DNA from: Acidobacteriota bacterium | GTDB taxonomy: Bacteria > Acidobacteriota > Blastocatellia > Pyrinomonadales > Pyrinomonadaceae | DNA length: 64,000 bases | Direction of reading: 5' to 3' | NCBI GenBank assembly: GCA_003385635.1 | Contig: QQUY01000001.1 | Span: 372,001-436,000, forward strand | Shown here: positions 27,863-36,825 of the stretch, in pieces | Numbering within the stretch: the first letter of the stretch is position 1 | How the letters are laid out: each line of letters starts with the position of its first letter | The notes under the pieces: model-generated | What the model was told of the DNA's origin: nothing | The model's database searches: none | What the model saw: only the letters and a program-made list of their open reading frames with translations | Made by a program: the position numbers and the translations under genes

Positions 27863-29242
27863 CCCGCCATTTATCTTCGTCGGATACTTCCCGTCCCAGC
27901 AGGCGGCGCAGGCCGAGCCGCGGTCGATCCCGATCGCCTTCATCATTCCTTCCATTGAAAGATACCCAAGCGAATCCGCGCCGATGTGTTCTCGTACTTC
28001 TTCTACAGACATCCGGGCCGCGATGAGCTCAGCCTTTTTCGGTGTGTTGACTCCGTAGTAACAGGGCGAAATGGTCGGCGGACATGAGATTCGCATATGA
28101 ACCTCGGTCGCGCCCGCCTCGCGGACAAGTGCGACGATCTTCTTGGAGGTCGTTCCCCGGACGATCGAATCGTCGACAAGGACGACTCTCTGGCCTTCGA
28201 TCAAGTCTTTGATCGGATTGAGTTTAAGACGAACGCCAAAAGACCTGATGCTCTGGGTCGGTTCGATAAACGTGCGTCCGATGTAATGATTTCTGATGAT
28301 CCCTTGCCTGAAACTCAGGTTTGCTTCTGCCGAATACCCGATCGCGGCCGCTACTCCGGAGTCAGGCACTGGAACAACTATGTCTGCATCTGCGGGATGC
28401 TCGATCGCAAGATGTCTTCCGAGAAGATGCCTCGACTGATTGACGGAGCGACCGAAAATTATTGAATCGGGTCGCGAGAAATAGACGTGTTCGAAAGTAC
28501 ACACAGAGCCGGGCTTATCTTCGAACGGGAACATTGACTTGAGGCCGTCTTTAGTGATCACGAGCATCTCGCCTGCTGCGATCTCCCTTTCGTATTCGGC
28601 GTCTATCAGATCAAATGCACAGGTCTCCGACCCAACCGCCCAGGCTTCTCCTGCTCGCCCAAGCACAAGCGGCCTGAATCCCCTCGGGTCTCGAACGGCG
28701 ATCAGGGCGTCTGGAGTAAGGAATAGAAGCGAGAAAGCTCCTTCGGTATCACTCAGAACCTTGCCGATGGCCTCCACCGCATCCCTAGCTTCACATCTCG
28801 CTATCGAATGGAGGATCGTTTCCGTATCGGAAGTCGAAGAGAATATCGCGCCTTTTCTCTCAAGCTCCTTACGACGAGCGGCGGCATCGGGCAGATTGCC
28901 GTTATGGCAAACCGCGATCTGTCCGTGCTGGCACGTCACGCTAAAGGGCTGAGCTTCGCGAACCGAGGTCTTTCCTGCCGTTGAGTACCGCGTGTGCCCG
29001 ATGGCGGATCTGCCGGGCAGTCTATCCAGAGTCTCCTTGGGAAAGTTGTCCGCGACAAGACCAAGTCTTCGGATCTGATTTAGGTCGGTACCATCTGACG
29101 AGACGATCCCGCAGGCCTCTTGTCCTCGGTGCTGGAGCGCAAAAAGACCAAGCTGTGTGAGTGTGGAGGCTTCTGGATGTCCGAAGACACCAAAAACAGC
29201 ACACTCCTCCCTAAACTTGTCCGGATCGAATTCCATCGTCAT
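27854..29242 (-). CDS. purF: Amidophosphoribosyltransferase
   Basis: A 462-residue PurF, the first committed enzyme of purine synthesis, which transfers glutamine amide nitrogen to PRPP. A short propeptide precedes the nucleophile Cys14 (REECAVFGVFGHPEA), as in the Bacillus-type processed enzymes. The Ntn glutaminase part has LQHRGQEACGI and GHTRYSTAGK; the PRPP loop is VVLVDDSIVRGTTSKKIV. The C-terminal CAACWDGKYP supplies Cys residues compatible with a [4Fe-4S] cluster. The final residues GGGR and the stop are encoded by the REP-like repeat. Confidence 0.96.
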   Translation of the reverse strand: MTMEFDPDKFREECAVFGVFGHPEASTLTQLGLFALQHRGQEACGIVSSDGTDLNQIRRLGLVADNFPKETLDRLPGRSAIGHTRYSTAGKTSVREAQPFSVTCQHGQIAVCHNGNLPDAAARRKELERKGAIFSSTSDTETILHSIARCEARDAVEAIGKVLSDTEGAFSLLFLTPDALIAVRDPRGFRPLVLGRAGEAWAVGSETCAFDLIDAEYEREIAAGEMLVITKDGLKSMFPFEDKPGSVCTFEHVYFSRPDSIIFGRSVNQSRHLLGRHLAIEHPADADIVVPVPDSGVAAAIGYSAEANLSFRQGIIRNHYIGRTFIEPTQSIRSFGVRLKLNPIKDLIEGQRVVLVDDSIVRGTTSKKIVALVREAGATEVHMRISCPPTISPCYYGVNTPKKAELIAARMSVEEVREHIGADSLGYLSMEGMMKAIGIDRGSACAACWDGKYPTKINGGGR

Positions 29243-29322
29243 TTACGGGGAAGGCGGGAAGCCGAATTCTACCCCAAAACTGCACGGCTGTACCTAGACT
29301 GTAGTGTTAAACGGCAGGATAT

Positions 29323-29955
29323 TCAAATGCGGTCCGTGTCATCGGTTTCGGACAGAAGGTTCCCCTCCCTTTCCGCGTGAATAAGTTCTTCAGGAGTGTT
29401 CACATTTGTCAGCAGGAGACTTGCGCGAGGCAGGTCAGAGTAATCTTCGTATGCAAGAAAACTCGTCCTGAGACAGTCGGTAAGCGCTCCGGCAGCGTTG
29501 CTTCGGTTCTTTTCCTTAAGGATGGTTTCCGAAGCGATCAATGCGGGCTCAGTCCTGTAAGCCGCGAACAACGGCTGGCTCCTTCCATCCGACTGGATCG
29601 GGACGGCACATTCGGATTTCTCGCACAGGAAGACCAACCTCTTGATCAGTTCAGCGCTCGCGAACGGGAGATCGCACGCTGAGACGAAAGTAATACGGGA
29701 TTTTGAAGCCTTCAGCGCGGCGTGGATTCCCGCAAGGGCTCCGGCACCTACGTAGGTATCGCTAATCGCCGGTTGGCCGGCAAGATCGCTCGCTTCAGAC
29801 TGAGAGGAGAGCACGATGGAAACTTTAGTCGCCTCCGCGGTTCGGAGCGCATCTGCTACGTGAAGCATCAGGGGCTTGCCAAGGAAGCTGATCGAGGCCT
29901 TATCGCGACCCATCCTGGACGATCGTCCCCCGGCGAGTATGAAGGCTTCGAACAT
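29323..29955 (-). CDS. mobA: Molybdenum cofactor guanylyltransferase MobA
   Basis: A 210-residue nucleotidyltransferase that joins GMP to Mo-molybdopterin, giving the bis-MGD cofactor of DMSO reductase-family enzymes such as formate dehydrogenase. The signature ILAGGRSSRMGRDKA (residues ~5-19) and the metal site SACDLPFAS are present. ATG 29955 (MFEAFILAGG) is chosen over the longer open frame because the motif normally begins within the first ten residues and GGAC lies upstream. It follows a small conserved protein and fdhD on the same strand, a sensible maturation group. Confidence 0.88.
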   Translation of the reverse strand: MFEAFILAGGRSSRMGRDKASISFLGKPLMLHVADALRTAEATKVSIVLSSQSEASDLAGQPAISDTYVGAGALAGIHAALKASKSRITFVSACDLPFASAELIKRLVFLCEKSECAVPIQSDGRSQPLFAAYRTEPALIASETILKEKNRSNAAGALTDCLRTSFLAYEDYSDLPRASLLLTNVNTPEELIHAEREGNLLSETDDTDRI

Positions 29956-29992
29956 TGATCGGTCCTGGGCGCTCAACTGGTGCAGCGGCAAA

Positions 29993-30346
29993 TCAAGTAC
30001 AGACGGCTTCCGGGTTGGCAAAAGCGTCTAGATTGTCGGGATCGTCCTTGCGGGTCGGACACGCGAAGTCCTTCTCGATCAGTATCTTAAGGCCTTCCGA
30101 GTCGGCTTCTATTCCTATCTTCGAATCGTCATCCGCCCAAGCCCTGATCTCTTCTTCTGAAACGGTAACCGTAACAGCGCCATTTGCGAATCCTGCGGAT
30201 GTGCCGGATCCCTGAACGATCGAATATGTCAGACGGGAATCCCCGAAGTCAGTGGATTCGGACACAGACCCCTTCTCTGCAAGCTCGGCGACCTCACTCT
30301 TCAGGAGCCTGAATCTGATGCTGTTGCCGCGTATTCTTAACTTCAT
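29993..30346 (-). CDS. Small conserved protein of a Mo-enzyme maturation group
   Basis: A 117-residue soluble protein beginning MKLRIRGNSIRFRLLKSEV and ending with an acidic segment and Cys residues (IEKDFACPTRKDDPDN, DAFANPEAVCT). I recognise the pattern as a small domain-of-unknown-function family found near Mo-cofactor genes, but no activity is known to me. It lies 37 bp upstream of mobA on the same strand and downstream of fdhD across a repeat element. A link to formate dehydrogenase maturation is inferred from position only. Confidence 0.75.
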   Translation of the reverse strand: MKLRIRGNSIRFRLLKSEVAELAEKGSVSESTDFGDSRLTYSIVQGSGTSAGFANGAVTVTVSEEEIRAWADDDSKIGIEADSEGLKILIEKDFACPTRKDDPDNLDAFANPEAVCT

Positions 30347-30356
30347 GTTTCATGTA

Positions 30357-30566
30357 GCAAGCTTCAGGTATCAAGTATCAATGCTCAGGGATCAGGTTTC
30401 AGCAATCAACGACAATAATTCCCGACCACGGCAGTAATATTAATCTCATAGTTCCAAGGTCATCCAATACTTGATCAAAGTTCATCGTTGATCCCTGATC
30501 CCAGATACCTGATACCTGACAGGCGGGCAAGCCCGCCGCTAAACTGCTCACCGCTCACCGCTCACC
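30357..30566. repeat. Inverted GATACCT heptamer element with GGCGGGC palindrome
   Basis: The left arm (30363-30411) reads CAGGTATCAAGTATCA ... AGGGATCAGG ... AATCAACGA. The right arm (30484-30520) reads TCGTTGATCCCTGATCCCAG then GATACCTGATACCT, its inverse in 7-bp units. Next come a perfect palindrome, GGCGGGC-AA-GCCCGCC (30522-30537), and GCTCACC units (30544-30566). These last encode the fdhD C-terminal residues and its TGA. The spacer contains no other feature. Confidence 0.8.
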
Positions 30567-31399
30567 CTTTCGGCGCCCGTATACACATTGTATCCCCCGT
30601 CACGAACAAACCCGACGAGTGTCATCCCGAATTCTTCAGCCAGCTCGACTGCCAGTGTCGAAGGCGGACCGACGGCAAGCATGATCGGGATCGAGGCCAT
30701 CAGCGCTTTCTGGACAAGCTCAAAGCTCGCTCTTCCGCTGACGACCAAAACCATCTCGTCCAGGACAGTCTGGCCCTTCAGAAACCGGGCACCGATCGCT
30801 TTATCCAGTGCGTTGTGACGACCGACGTCTTCGCGTATCTCGACAAGATCACCCGTGCTGACAAAGAGTGCGGAAGCGTGAAGGCCTCCCGTCCGCTCAA
30901 AAACCTCCTGATTCTCTCGAAGCTTCTTCGGCAGAGAATTGATCAGCCTCCCGTCGAGCAGAAAGCTGTTGCTCGACAAGCGTTTGGCGCCTGTATAAAG
31001 CGCCTCGATCGAGCTCTTTCCGCACACCCCGCAACTAGATGTGGTGTAGAAGTGCCTTTCAAGCGACTTCAGATCGATCTCAAGATCGTCGATCAGGTCC
31101 AGCCGGACAGTATTTGTCTCGCCCTCGGTATCCTTTGGACCGCAGTGCTTGATGTCTTTTATCTGATCGGGTGAGGTGATGATGCCTTCCGTGAATAGAA
31201 ACCCGGAAGCGAGCTCAAAGTCGTCACCCGGGGTCCGCATCGTGATCGACACGGCTCGGGTGCGCCGGACGTCGCCGTCCTGAAAACCTATGCGGATCTC
31301 GAGCGGTTCCTCGACCGCAAGTGCATCGGTGGTTTCTGTTTCGTTGCCTTTTGAGACCTTCCGGACCGGAAGGCTCGAAAAACCGGCTGATTTGGGCAT
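30548..31399 (-). CDS. fdhD: Formate dehydrogenase accessory sulfurtransferase FdhD
   Basis: A 283-residue FdhD, which passes sulfur from IscS to Mo-bis-MGD and is required for formate dehydrogenase activity. The redox CxxC motif is intact (SSCGVCGKSSIE, residues ~121-132). Other family blocks are LASGFLFTEGII, REDVGRHNALDK and VSGRASFELVQKA. The last six residues (VSGER plus stop) are translated from a GCTCACC repeat. Together with mobA this implies a bis-MGD formate dehydrogenase elsewhere in the genome; such enzymes often contain selenocysteine. Confidence 0.95.
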   Translation of the reverse strand: MPKSAGFSSLPVRKVSKGNETETTDALAVEEPLEIRIGFQDGDVRRTRAVSITMRTPGDDFELASGFLFTEGIITSPDQIKDIKHCGPKDTEGETNTVRLDLIDDLEIDLKSLERHFYTTSSCGVCGKSSIEALYTGAKRLSSNSFLLDGRLINSLPKKLRENQEVFERTGGLHASALFVSTGDLVEIREDVGRHNALDKAIGARFLKGQTVLDEMVLVVSGRASFELVQKALMASIPIMLAVGPPSTLAVELAEEFGMTLVGFVRDGGYNVYTGAERVSGER

Positions 31400-31434
31400 T
31401 AAGCAGGTATTTTAGCAGAAATGGGTGTTCCGGC

Positions 31435-31629
31435 CGGAAGAAATGAACCACCGAGAGCACAAAGGACACAGAATGAGATAGAACGTCAATCAATCTCTTT
31501 GTATTCTGTGTCCTCTGTGGTTAAGGGCTTCGGATTAGCCGTGCTTCGCACGACTTCTGCAGCGCAAGCGCTTCTCTAAACGGTTCATGATATTCTGCTC
31601 GCCGCTCACCGCTCACTGCTCACTGCTCA
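31435..31629. repeat. Inverted ACACAGA/ACAAAGG repeat plus GCTCACC array
   Basis: The left arm (31446-31480) contains AACCACCGAGAGCACAAAGG and ACACAGAATGAG. The right arm (31493-31525) is its inverse and ends in CTCTGTGGTTAAG. From 31596 to 31629, units GCTCACC/GCTCACT run into the TAA of fahA (31627-31629). Confidence 0.75.
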
Positions 31630-32922
31630 CTTAGCAGGAAGAACAACTCCCCGGCATTCACCGAACCCGATCCGTCGGAATCCGTCGCGCTTGCAGAATC
31701 CCCGGAGGATGACCTCGTCGAAGTCCTCCAGGAACTTGCGCTCTTCACCTGAGGGAAGCTCGATCGGTTCTTTGCCGCCGAAAGTCATTTCCAGAAGACA
31801 TCCGCGTTCGCTCTTATCTTTGCCCGAAACCGTTCCCGTGGCTATCAGATCACCCGTTTGAAGGTTGCAGCCGTTCGAGGCGTGATGTGTAAGCATCTGG
31901 CCGATCGTCCAATAGAGATCCTTTAAGTTCGAACGGCTCACAAGATGCGGTCCGATTCCTTCGTTTCTCATCTTTTGCGACGAGATCAGGACGTCGAGCT
32001 TGATGTCGATACCGCCCGATTCTTCATTTTCATCATGGCTGAGGTAGGGAAGCGGACCGGGCTGATCCTCGGATCTTTCGAACGCAGGGACGCGGAACGG
32101 CGCAAGCGCTTCCATCGTCACGACGGCGGGAGAAATGCTCGTCGCGAAACTCTTTCCAAGAAACGGCCCAAGCGGCTGATACTCCCATCCCTGAACATCC
32201 CGTGCAGACCAGTCATTTACAAGACACAAACCGAAAATATGTTCTTCCGCATTGCCGATCGGAATCGTCTCGCCGAGGTCGTTTCCTTTCCCGACGTAGA
32301 ACCCGACCTCCATTTCGTAATCCAGCCTTCTTGAAGGACCGAAAACCGGGGGAGCCTCGGGATCAGGCCGTCCCTGGCCTCTCGGCCTTACAACATCGGT
32401 TCCTGAGACAACGATCGACGACGCTCGTCCGTGATATCCGATCGGGACCCAGCTGTAGTTAGGAAGTAGCGGGTTGTCGGGCCTGAACAGTGTGCCGACG
32501 TTCGTCGCGTGGAAGATGGAACAGTAAAAATCGGTGTAATCGCCAATCTCGCACGGGATGTCGAACCTGACGTCTGAAGCCGATATGAGGTTGCGTTCGA
32601 CAATTTTACGAGTCGGTTCGTCGCAGTCGTCTCTCAGCAAAGCAACCAAACGCCGCCTGAATGCCGAAAGTGTTTCCTGATCGAGGTCGAAAAGATTACT
32701 TACCGCTGCGCCCTTCTGCAGGGTCCACGCCACGTCACCTAGTTCTTCGGAGGCAAACAGGCCGTCTTCGCGACAACGTGTGAGATCGAGGACCGCGTCG
32801 CCTATCAGGACGCCTATTCCTCCGTCCCCGTCCGCTCCCGAACGGTCGAAATAGACATAGGGCAGGTTCTGGATCGGAAAGTCGGTCTCCGGGTGGTTCG
32901 CCGAACCAACCCAGCTGTTCAT
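31627..32922 (-). CDS. fahA: Fumarylacetoacetase
   Basis: A 431-residue FAH, the last step of tyrosine catabolism, which hydrolyses fumarylacetoacetate to fumarate and acetoacetate. ATG 32922 (MNSWVGSANHPETDFPIQNL) matches the usual family start; nine further codons upstream are open. Catalytic-core segments include DFYCSIFHATNVGTLFRP, PIGYHGRASSIVVSGT, EMEVGFYVGKGNDLG and LVNDWSARDVQGWEYQPLG. It lies downstream of the uncharacterised 33150-34058 gene and hmgA on the same strand. Confidence 0.96.
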   Translation of the reverse strand: MNSWVGSANHPETDFPIQNLPYVYFDRSGADGDGGIGVLIGDAVLDLTRCREDGLFASEELGDVAWTLQKGAAVSNLFDLDQETLSAFRRRLVALLRDDCDEPTRKIVERNLISASDVRFDIPCEIGDYTDFYCSIFHATNVGTLFRPDNPLLPNYSWVPIGYHGRASSIVVSGTDVVRPRGQGRPDPEAPPVFGPSRRLDYEMEVGFYVGKGNDLGETIPIGNAEEHIFGLCLVNDWSARDVQGWEYQPLGPFLGKSFATSISPAVVTMEALAPFRVPAFERSEDQPGPLPYLSHDENEESGGIDIKLDVLISSQKMRNEGIGPHLVSRSNLKDLYWTIGQMLTHHASNGCNLQTGDLIATGTVSGKDKSERGCLLEMTFGGKEPIELPSGEERKFLEDFDEVILRGFCKRDGFRRIGFGECRGVVLPAK

Positions 32923-32969
32923 TGTCGAATCGTGAGTGCTATTGATCATAACTGCAGTTTGTAAAGGAA

Positions 32970-33142
32970 TTTAGCCACTGATGAAGGGGATGAACACAGA
33001 ATTTTGAAACTGAGGATGATCCGTCCAGGATCGCGAGCTTCTAATTCAGGGAAATCGAGCGTCAAAGGGAACTAAAGTCGTCTGTCGAAAGGGGTCGCGC
33101 ATTCAAGAATCTGTGTTCATCCCCTCAATCTGTGGCTCAAAT
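32970..33142. repeat. Inverted GATGAACACAGA repeat pair
   Basis: The left arm (32971-33008) reads TTAGCCACTGATGAAGGGG then ATGAACACAGAATTTTGAA. The right arm (33101-33140) is a near-perfect inverse (TTCAAGAATCTGTGTTCATC then CCCTCAATCTGTGGCT). The ~90-bp core shows nothing recognisable. It fills the spacer between fahA and the next gene. Confidence 0.85.
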
Positions 33143-33149
33143 CATTCGT

Positions 33150-34058
33150 CTAACCCTCGAGAATGCCCAGTTCCTGCAGGTCAGCGATCGGTTCGTCGAA
33201 CGAACAAGAGCCGAACGAGTTTATCCCTTTCCCTCGAAGCGCCTCGATCTGATAAACGGTCAGCTCGTATTCCTTTTGCCAGACCGCCTCGTTGTCAGTG
33301 AACTTGAAAACCTCTTCGAATTCCTCTTCCATCACCTGCTCGAGCACCTCAGGCCGGAAGCTCTCGCGGGCAAAACCGGTTGCTAGAAACACATTCAGAA
33401 ATCCGTGCATAGTCCCGCTCGGGCTGTCCGGTTCGTAGGTAAGGGGTTTGAAGCAGCGAATCGGATGATGTAGCCCAGCAGTTGCCTTGAACGGCGTATT
33501 GGCCGCAACACAGGTCCTGATAAACCTTATGACATCGCGCGTCGACGGAAAAAGGTCGGAAGTCACCCCTCCCGTCCTGATCTTGGCGCGCTGTCGGTTT
33601 ACAGCTAAAGCGGAGATCGTTTCCGGAAGCGACTCGTCAAGCGGCAATTCGAAGTAGTTTGTCAGTCCTTCCGGAAGGGCTTTCGCGGCGCTCTCGATCT
33701 CTGCTTCCGAGGTAGCTTTTAGCTCGAGCATGTCTATGACTGCCTTTCCCTCAAACTTTTCATTGAAGGCCGTGATCGCGTCGGCAGTCTCGCCTAAATC
33801 GCCCGAAGCCAATGCGCTGACGCGCCACGGATCATCGCTTTCGCGAGGAAAGAAGTCGAGAGCGCTTTCCGAAAACTCGTCGAGCCTTCCGACCGGGCAT
33901 ACGAACCGGCCGAGCATCCATTTGTAATTACTGTTCCTGTACGTTGCGTAATTGATGACCGACTCCGCCATCGGGAGACCGGCAGGGGGAAATAAGCCCG
34001 CGTAATCTATCGCTTCGGACAGCAACACGCGGATGGATTCTTTGACGTGTTCGCTCAT
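33150..34058 (-). CDS. Uncharacterised protein in the tyrosine-degradation cluster
   Basis: A 302-residue soluble protein with no signal peptide or membrane segment. I do not recognise a characterised family. Notable blocks are AIDYAGLFPPAGLPM near the N-terminus, YFELPLDESL, AKIRTGGVTSDLFPS, PFKATAGLHHPIR and MHGFLNVFLATGF, which have the look of a TIM-barrel-like enzyme with conserved His, Arg and Lys. It sits between hmgA and fahA, all on minus, so a role in tyrosine or homogentisate catabolism, for example handling maleylacetoacetate, is a positional guess. No separate maleylacetoacetate isomerase is present in the cluster. Confidence 0.8.
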   Translation of the reverse strand: MSEHVKESIRVLLSEAIDYAGLFPPAGLPMAESVINYATYRNSNYKWMLGRFVCPVGRLDEFSESALDFFPRESDDPWRVSALASGDLGETADAITAFNEKFEGKAVIDMLELKATSEAEIESAAKALPEGLTNYFELPLDESLPETISALAVNRQRAKIRTGGVTSDLFPSTRDVIRFIRTCVAANTPFKATAGLHHPIRCFKPLTYEPDSPSGTMHGFLNVFLATGFARESFRPEVLEQVMEEEFEEVFKFTDNEAVWQKEYELTVYQIEALRGKGINSFGSCSFDEPIADLQELGILEG

Positions 34059-34130
34059 TCTTGGAGAAGGGTTGACCTCGGTAGATGTTAGTTTATTGGC
34101 ATTGAAGATTCAAAGCGGAATGCAGGCACG

Positions 34131-34161
34131 AAAAATCCCGGCGCGACGAATCGTGCCGGGA
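34131..34161 (-). terminator. Rho-independent terminator after hmgA
   Basis: On minus: a 7-bp stem TCCCGGC/GCCGGGA, with additional pairing inside the loop, is followed by five T residues, about 20 bp after the hmgA stop. Confidence 0.75.
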
Positions 34162-34179
34162 ACGGAAAACGACTGAGAT

Positions 34180-35460
34180 CTATCCACTGAAGTGCTTCTT
34201 AAGTCCTTGCCAGACCTCCACATAATCCTTCTGGAGCGTGTCGGAGCTCATCGCAAACCTCGTTGGGCTGATCACATACCGTGATTCGAACATGAATGCG
34301 AGCGTACCTTCCAGTTTCTGCGGCTTTAGTTCAGAATTCGAAGCCTTTTCAAAGGCTTCGACATCGGGTCCGTGTGCTGACATCTGGTTGTGCAGGGATC
34401 CGCCTCCCGGTACGAAGCCCTCTTCTTTCGCGTCGTACTGGCCGTAAACGAGCCCCATATATTCACTCATGAAATTGCGGTGATACCAGGGAGGCCTGAA
34501 TGTGTCCTCCATTACCAGCCACCGGTCGGGGAATATCACGAAATCGCAGTTCGCGACGCCGGCTTCTCCTGAAGGGGATGTCAGAACGGTAAAGATGGAC
34601 GGATCGGGATGGTCGAACGAGACAGAACCGATCGTATTGAATCTTCTGAGGTCGTATCGGTACGGCGCATAGTTGCCGTGCCAGCCGACAACATCGAGCG
34701 GCGAATGGCCGATCTTCGCCGACCATAGATTCCCGCCAAATTTATTAACCAGTTCAAAATCGCCCTCCCTGTCTTCGAACCATGCAACAGGAGTTTCGAA
34801 GTCTCTTGGGTTTGCCAGTCCGTTTGCGCCTATCGGGCCGAGGTCGGGGAGCCTGAATTGGGCTCCGTAATTCTCGCAGATGTAACCGCGGGCGACACCG
34901 TCGGGGAGTTCGACACGAAACTTAAGCCCTCGAGGAATGACGGCGATGTCCCCCGTGCCGATTTCGATGATTCCCATCTCGGACAGAATCCGGACGCTGT
35001 TCATCTCCGCGACGATCAGCATCTCGCCGTCCGAGTTGAAAAAGAAACGGTCGGTCATATCGCGGTTTGCTGCGAAGATGTGGACCGCGATCCCGGATTG
35101 CGAGAACGAGCTGCCGTTTCCCGCTATCGTAGAAAGCCCGGAAACGAAATCGGCCGGGTCCTCAGGAATCGGGAATGGGTCCCAGCGTAGCTGATTTGGC
35201 GAAGCGTCAGTTTCGTCGAACGTCGATCTGAGGTTCCCGTTGTCGATTCGCTCAAACGGTCCGTGCATCACCGAAGGCCGGATACGGTAGTTCCAGCTCC
35301 GTTTGTTGAACGTCCTCGGAACGGTGAACGCGGTGCCGGAAAACTGTTCGGCGTAAAGACCAAGAGGCGCTACCTGAGGCGAATTCCGCCCGACGGGAAG
35401 CGCGCCTTTTACGGCCTCTGTGGCGAACTCGTTACCGAAACCTGTTTGATAATCAGCCAT
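34180..35460 (-). CDS. hmgA: Homogentisate 1,2-dioxygenase
   Basis: A 426-residue non-haem iron dioxygenase that opens homogentisate to maleylacetoacetate. The iron and substrate segments are present: [38 protein letters not shown] and the [12 protein letters not shown] block. [20 protein letters not shown] is a typical family stretch. It is slightly shorter than the human enzyme, as usual in bacteria. A TGGAA upstream of ATG may be the ribosome site. It is followed by its own terminator, so fahA and the unknown gene probably have another promoter. Confidence 0.97.
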   Translation of the reverse strand: MADYQTGFGNEFATEAVKGALPVGRNSPQVAPLGLYAEQFSGTAFTVPRTFNKRSWNYRIRPSVMHGPFERIDNGNLRSTFDETDASPNQLRWDPFPIPEDPADFVSGLSTIAGNGSSFSQSGIAVHIFAANRDMTDRFFFNSDGEMLIVAEMNSVRILSEMGIIEIGTGDIAVIPRGLKFRVELPDGVARGYICENYGAQFRLPDLGPIGANGLANPRDFETPVAWFEDREGDFELVNKFGGNLWSAKIGHSPLDVVGWHGNYAPYRYDLRRFNTIGSVSFDHPDPSIFTVLTSPSGEAGVANCDFVIFPDRWLVMEDTFRPPWYHRNFMSEYMGLVYGQYDAKEEGFVPGGGSLHNQMSAHGPDVEAFEKASNSELKPQKLEGTLAFMFESRYVISPTRFAMSSDTLQKDYVEVWQGLKKHFSG

Positions 35461-35462
35461 AT

Positions 35463-35697
35463 AATTTTCCAGCCACGGATTTCACGGAAAGGGTGGCCGC
35501 GAATTTCACAAATCGTGCAAGAAACTAGCCACGAATTTCACGAATTACACTAATTCACGCTTACTTCAACGAGCCGAATCCCGCTTTCGAAGCAGTTCTT
35601 CGTAGCAACTGAGAACCAGCCATTAGTGAAATTAGTGAAATTCGTGGCTACTTTCTTCGACAATCGGTGATATCCGTGTAATCCGTGGCCAACTTCT
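35463..35697. repeat. Nested inverted ACGAATTTCAC repeat
   Basis: Two nested arm pairs. The inner left arm (35528-35560) has GCCACGAATTTCACGAATTA; the inner right arm (35621-35649) is its inverse and ends in AAATTCGTGGC. The outer left arm (35471 on) has CCACGGATTTCACGG and the outer right arm (35664-35692) has its inverse. The unit period is about 9-10 bp. The ~60-bp core has no recognised feature. Confidence 0.85.
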
Positions 35698-35698
35698 C

Positions 35699-36811
35699 TT
35701 ACAAATTACCGCGGCGGCGCTGTTCTTCCTCGATCGAAACGAACAATGCCTTGAAGTTGCCCTTTCCGAAGCCCTTGCAGCCTTTCCTCTGCAGGATCTC
35801 GTAAAACACCGTAGGTCTATCCTCGACCGGCTTGGTGAAGATCTGAAGTAGATATCCTTCGGGATCCCGGTCCACGAGAATACCAAGCCGCTTCAGTTCC
35901 TCGATGTCCTCATCGATCTCACCGACGCGGTCCGGGATCTCCTCATAATAGGTGTCCGGAACGCGAAGAAATTCGACACCGTTGTCCTGCAGTTTCTCGA
36001 CCGTGTGAAGGATGTCCTTGCAGAGAAGAGCGACGTGCTGGACGCCCGCGGATTTGTAGTAATCGATGTATTCCTGGATCTGGCTCTTGCCGCCCTTACC
36101 TTCGGCCGGCTCGTTGATCGGGAACTTGATGTTGTGACCGCCGTCCGACATCACGATCGACATCAGCGCCGAATACTCGGTCGAAATGTCCTTGTCGTCG
36201 AACGTGATGTAGCGCTCAAAGCCCATCACTTCGCTGTAAAAATCGCACCAGTGATTCATTTTGCCGAGCTCAACGTTCCCGACGATATGATCGACGAGCA
36301 CGATCCCTACCTCGTCGCCCGGTACGTCCTGAGCCGTGAATCCGGGAAGGAAAGGACCGGAATAATTGTGGCCGTTGTTCTTCGTGTTGTACGAGATGAA
36401 CGAATGGATCGTATCGCCGTAGGTATGGATCGCTGCGCGCCGGACATTTCCGTTTTCGTCAGACCAGTCGTGCGGCTCGATCGCCACCTTGGCTCCGCGC
36501 TTGATCGCTTCGTTGAAAGCGAAATCTGCGTCCTCGACCTGGAACGCGATGTCCTTTACGCCGTCGCCGTGGACCTTGATGTGCTCAGCGGCGGGGTGGT
36601 CGGCGTTAAGAGGCGTCGTGAAAACGAAATTCACGCGGTTCTGTCGGAGAACATAAGAGGTTGTGTCGCGGTTCTTCGTCTCAAGCCCCGAATACGCGAT
36701 CCGGTTAAATCCGAATGCGTTTCGGTAGTAGAACTCGGCCTGCTTGGCATTGCCTACGTAAAATTCGACGTGATGAATTTTCTTTAATCCTAAAGGGTTC
36801 CGTTCTGACAT
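35699..36811 (-). CDS. hppD: 4-Hydroxyphenylpyruvate dioxygenase
   Basis: A 370-residue HPPD converting 4-hydroxyphenylpyruvate to homogentisate. It has two vicinal-oxygen-chelate halves. The Fe(II) ligands are recognisable as the His of LVDHIVGNV, the His of [12 protein letters not shown] and the Glu of [10 protein letters not shown] near the C-terminus. The C-terminal [15 protein letters not shown] block is typical. A 31-bp palindrome lies 62 bp upstream of the start and may control it. It ends against a repeat element. Confidence 0.97.
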   Translation of the reverse strand: MSERNPLGLKKIHHVEFYVGNAKQAEFYYRNAFGFNRIAYSGLETKNRDTTSYVLRQNRVNFVFTTPLNADHPAAEHIKVHGDGVKDIAFQVEDADFAFNEAIKRGAKVAIEPHDWSDENGNVRRAAIHTYGDTIHSFISYNTKNNGHNYSGPFLPGFTAQDVPGDEVGIVLVDHIVGNVELGKMNHWCDFYSEVMGFERYITFDDKDISTEYSALMSIVMSDGGHNIKFPINEPAEGKGGKSQIQEYIDYYKSAGVQHVALLCKDILHTVEKLQDNGVEFLRVPDTYYEEIPDRVGEIDEDIEELKRLGILVDRDPEGYLLQIFTKPVEDRPTVFYEILQRKGCKGFGKGNFKALFVSIEEEQRRRGNL

Positions 36812-36825
36812 ATTTCTTTATTAAG

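Noticed and set aside
36005-36787. 260-codon open frame opposite hppD
   Set aside because: It is antisense to a clear HPPD, and its composition is that of a complement of coding sequence.
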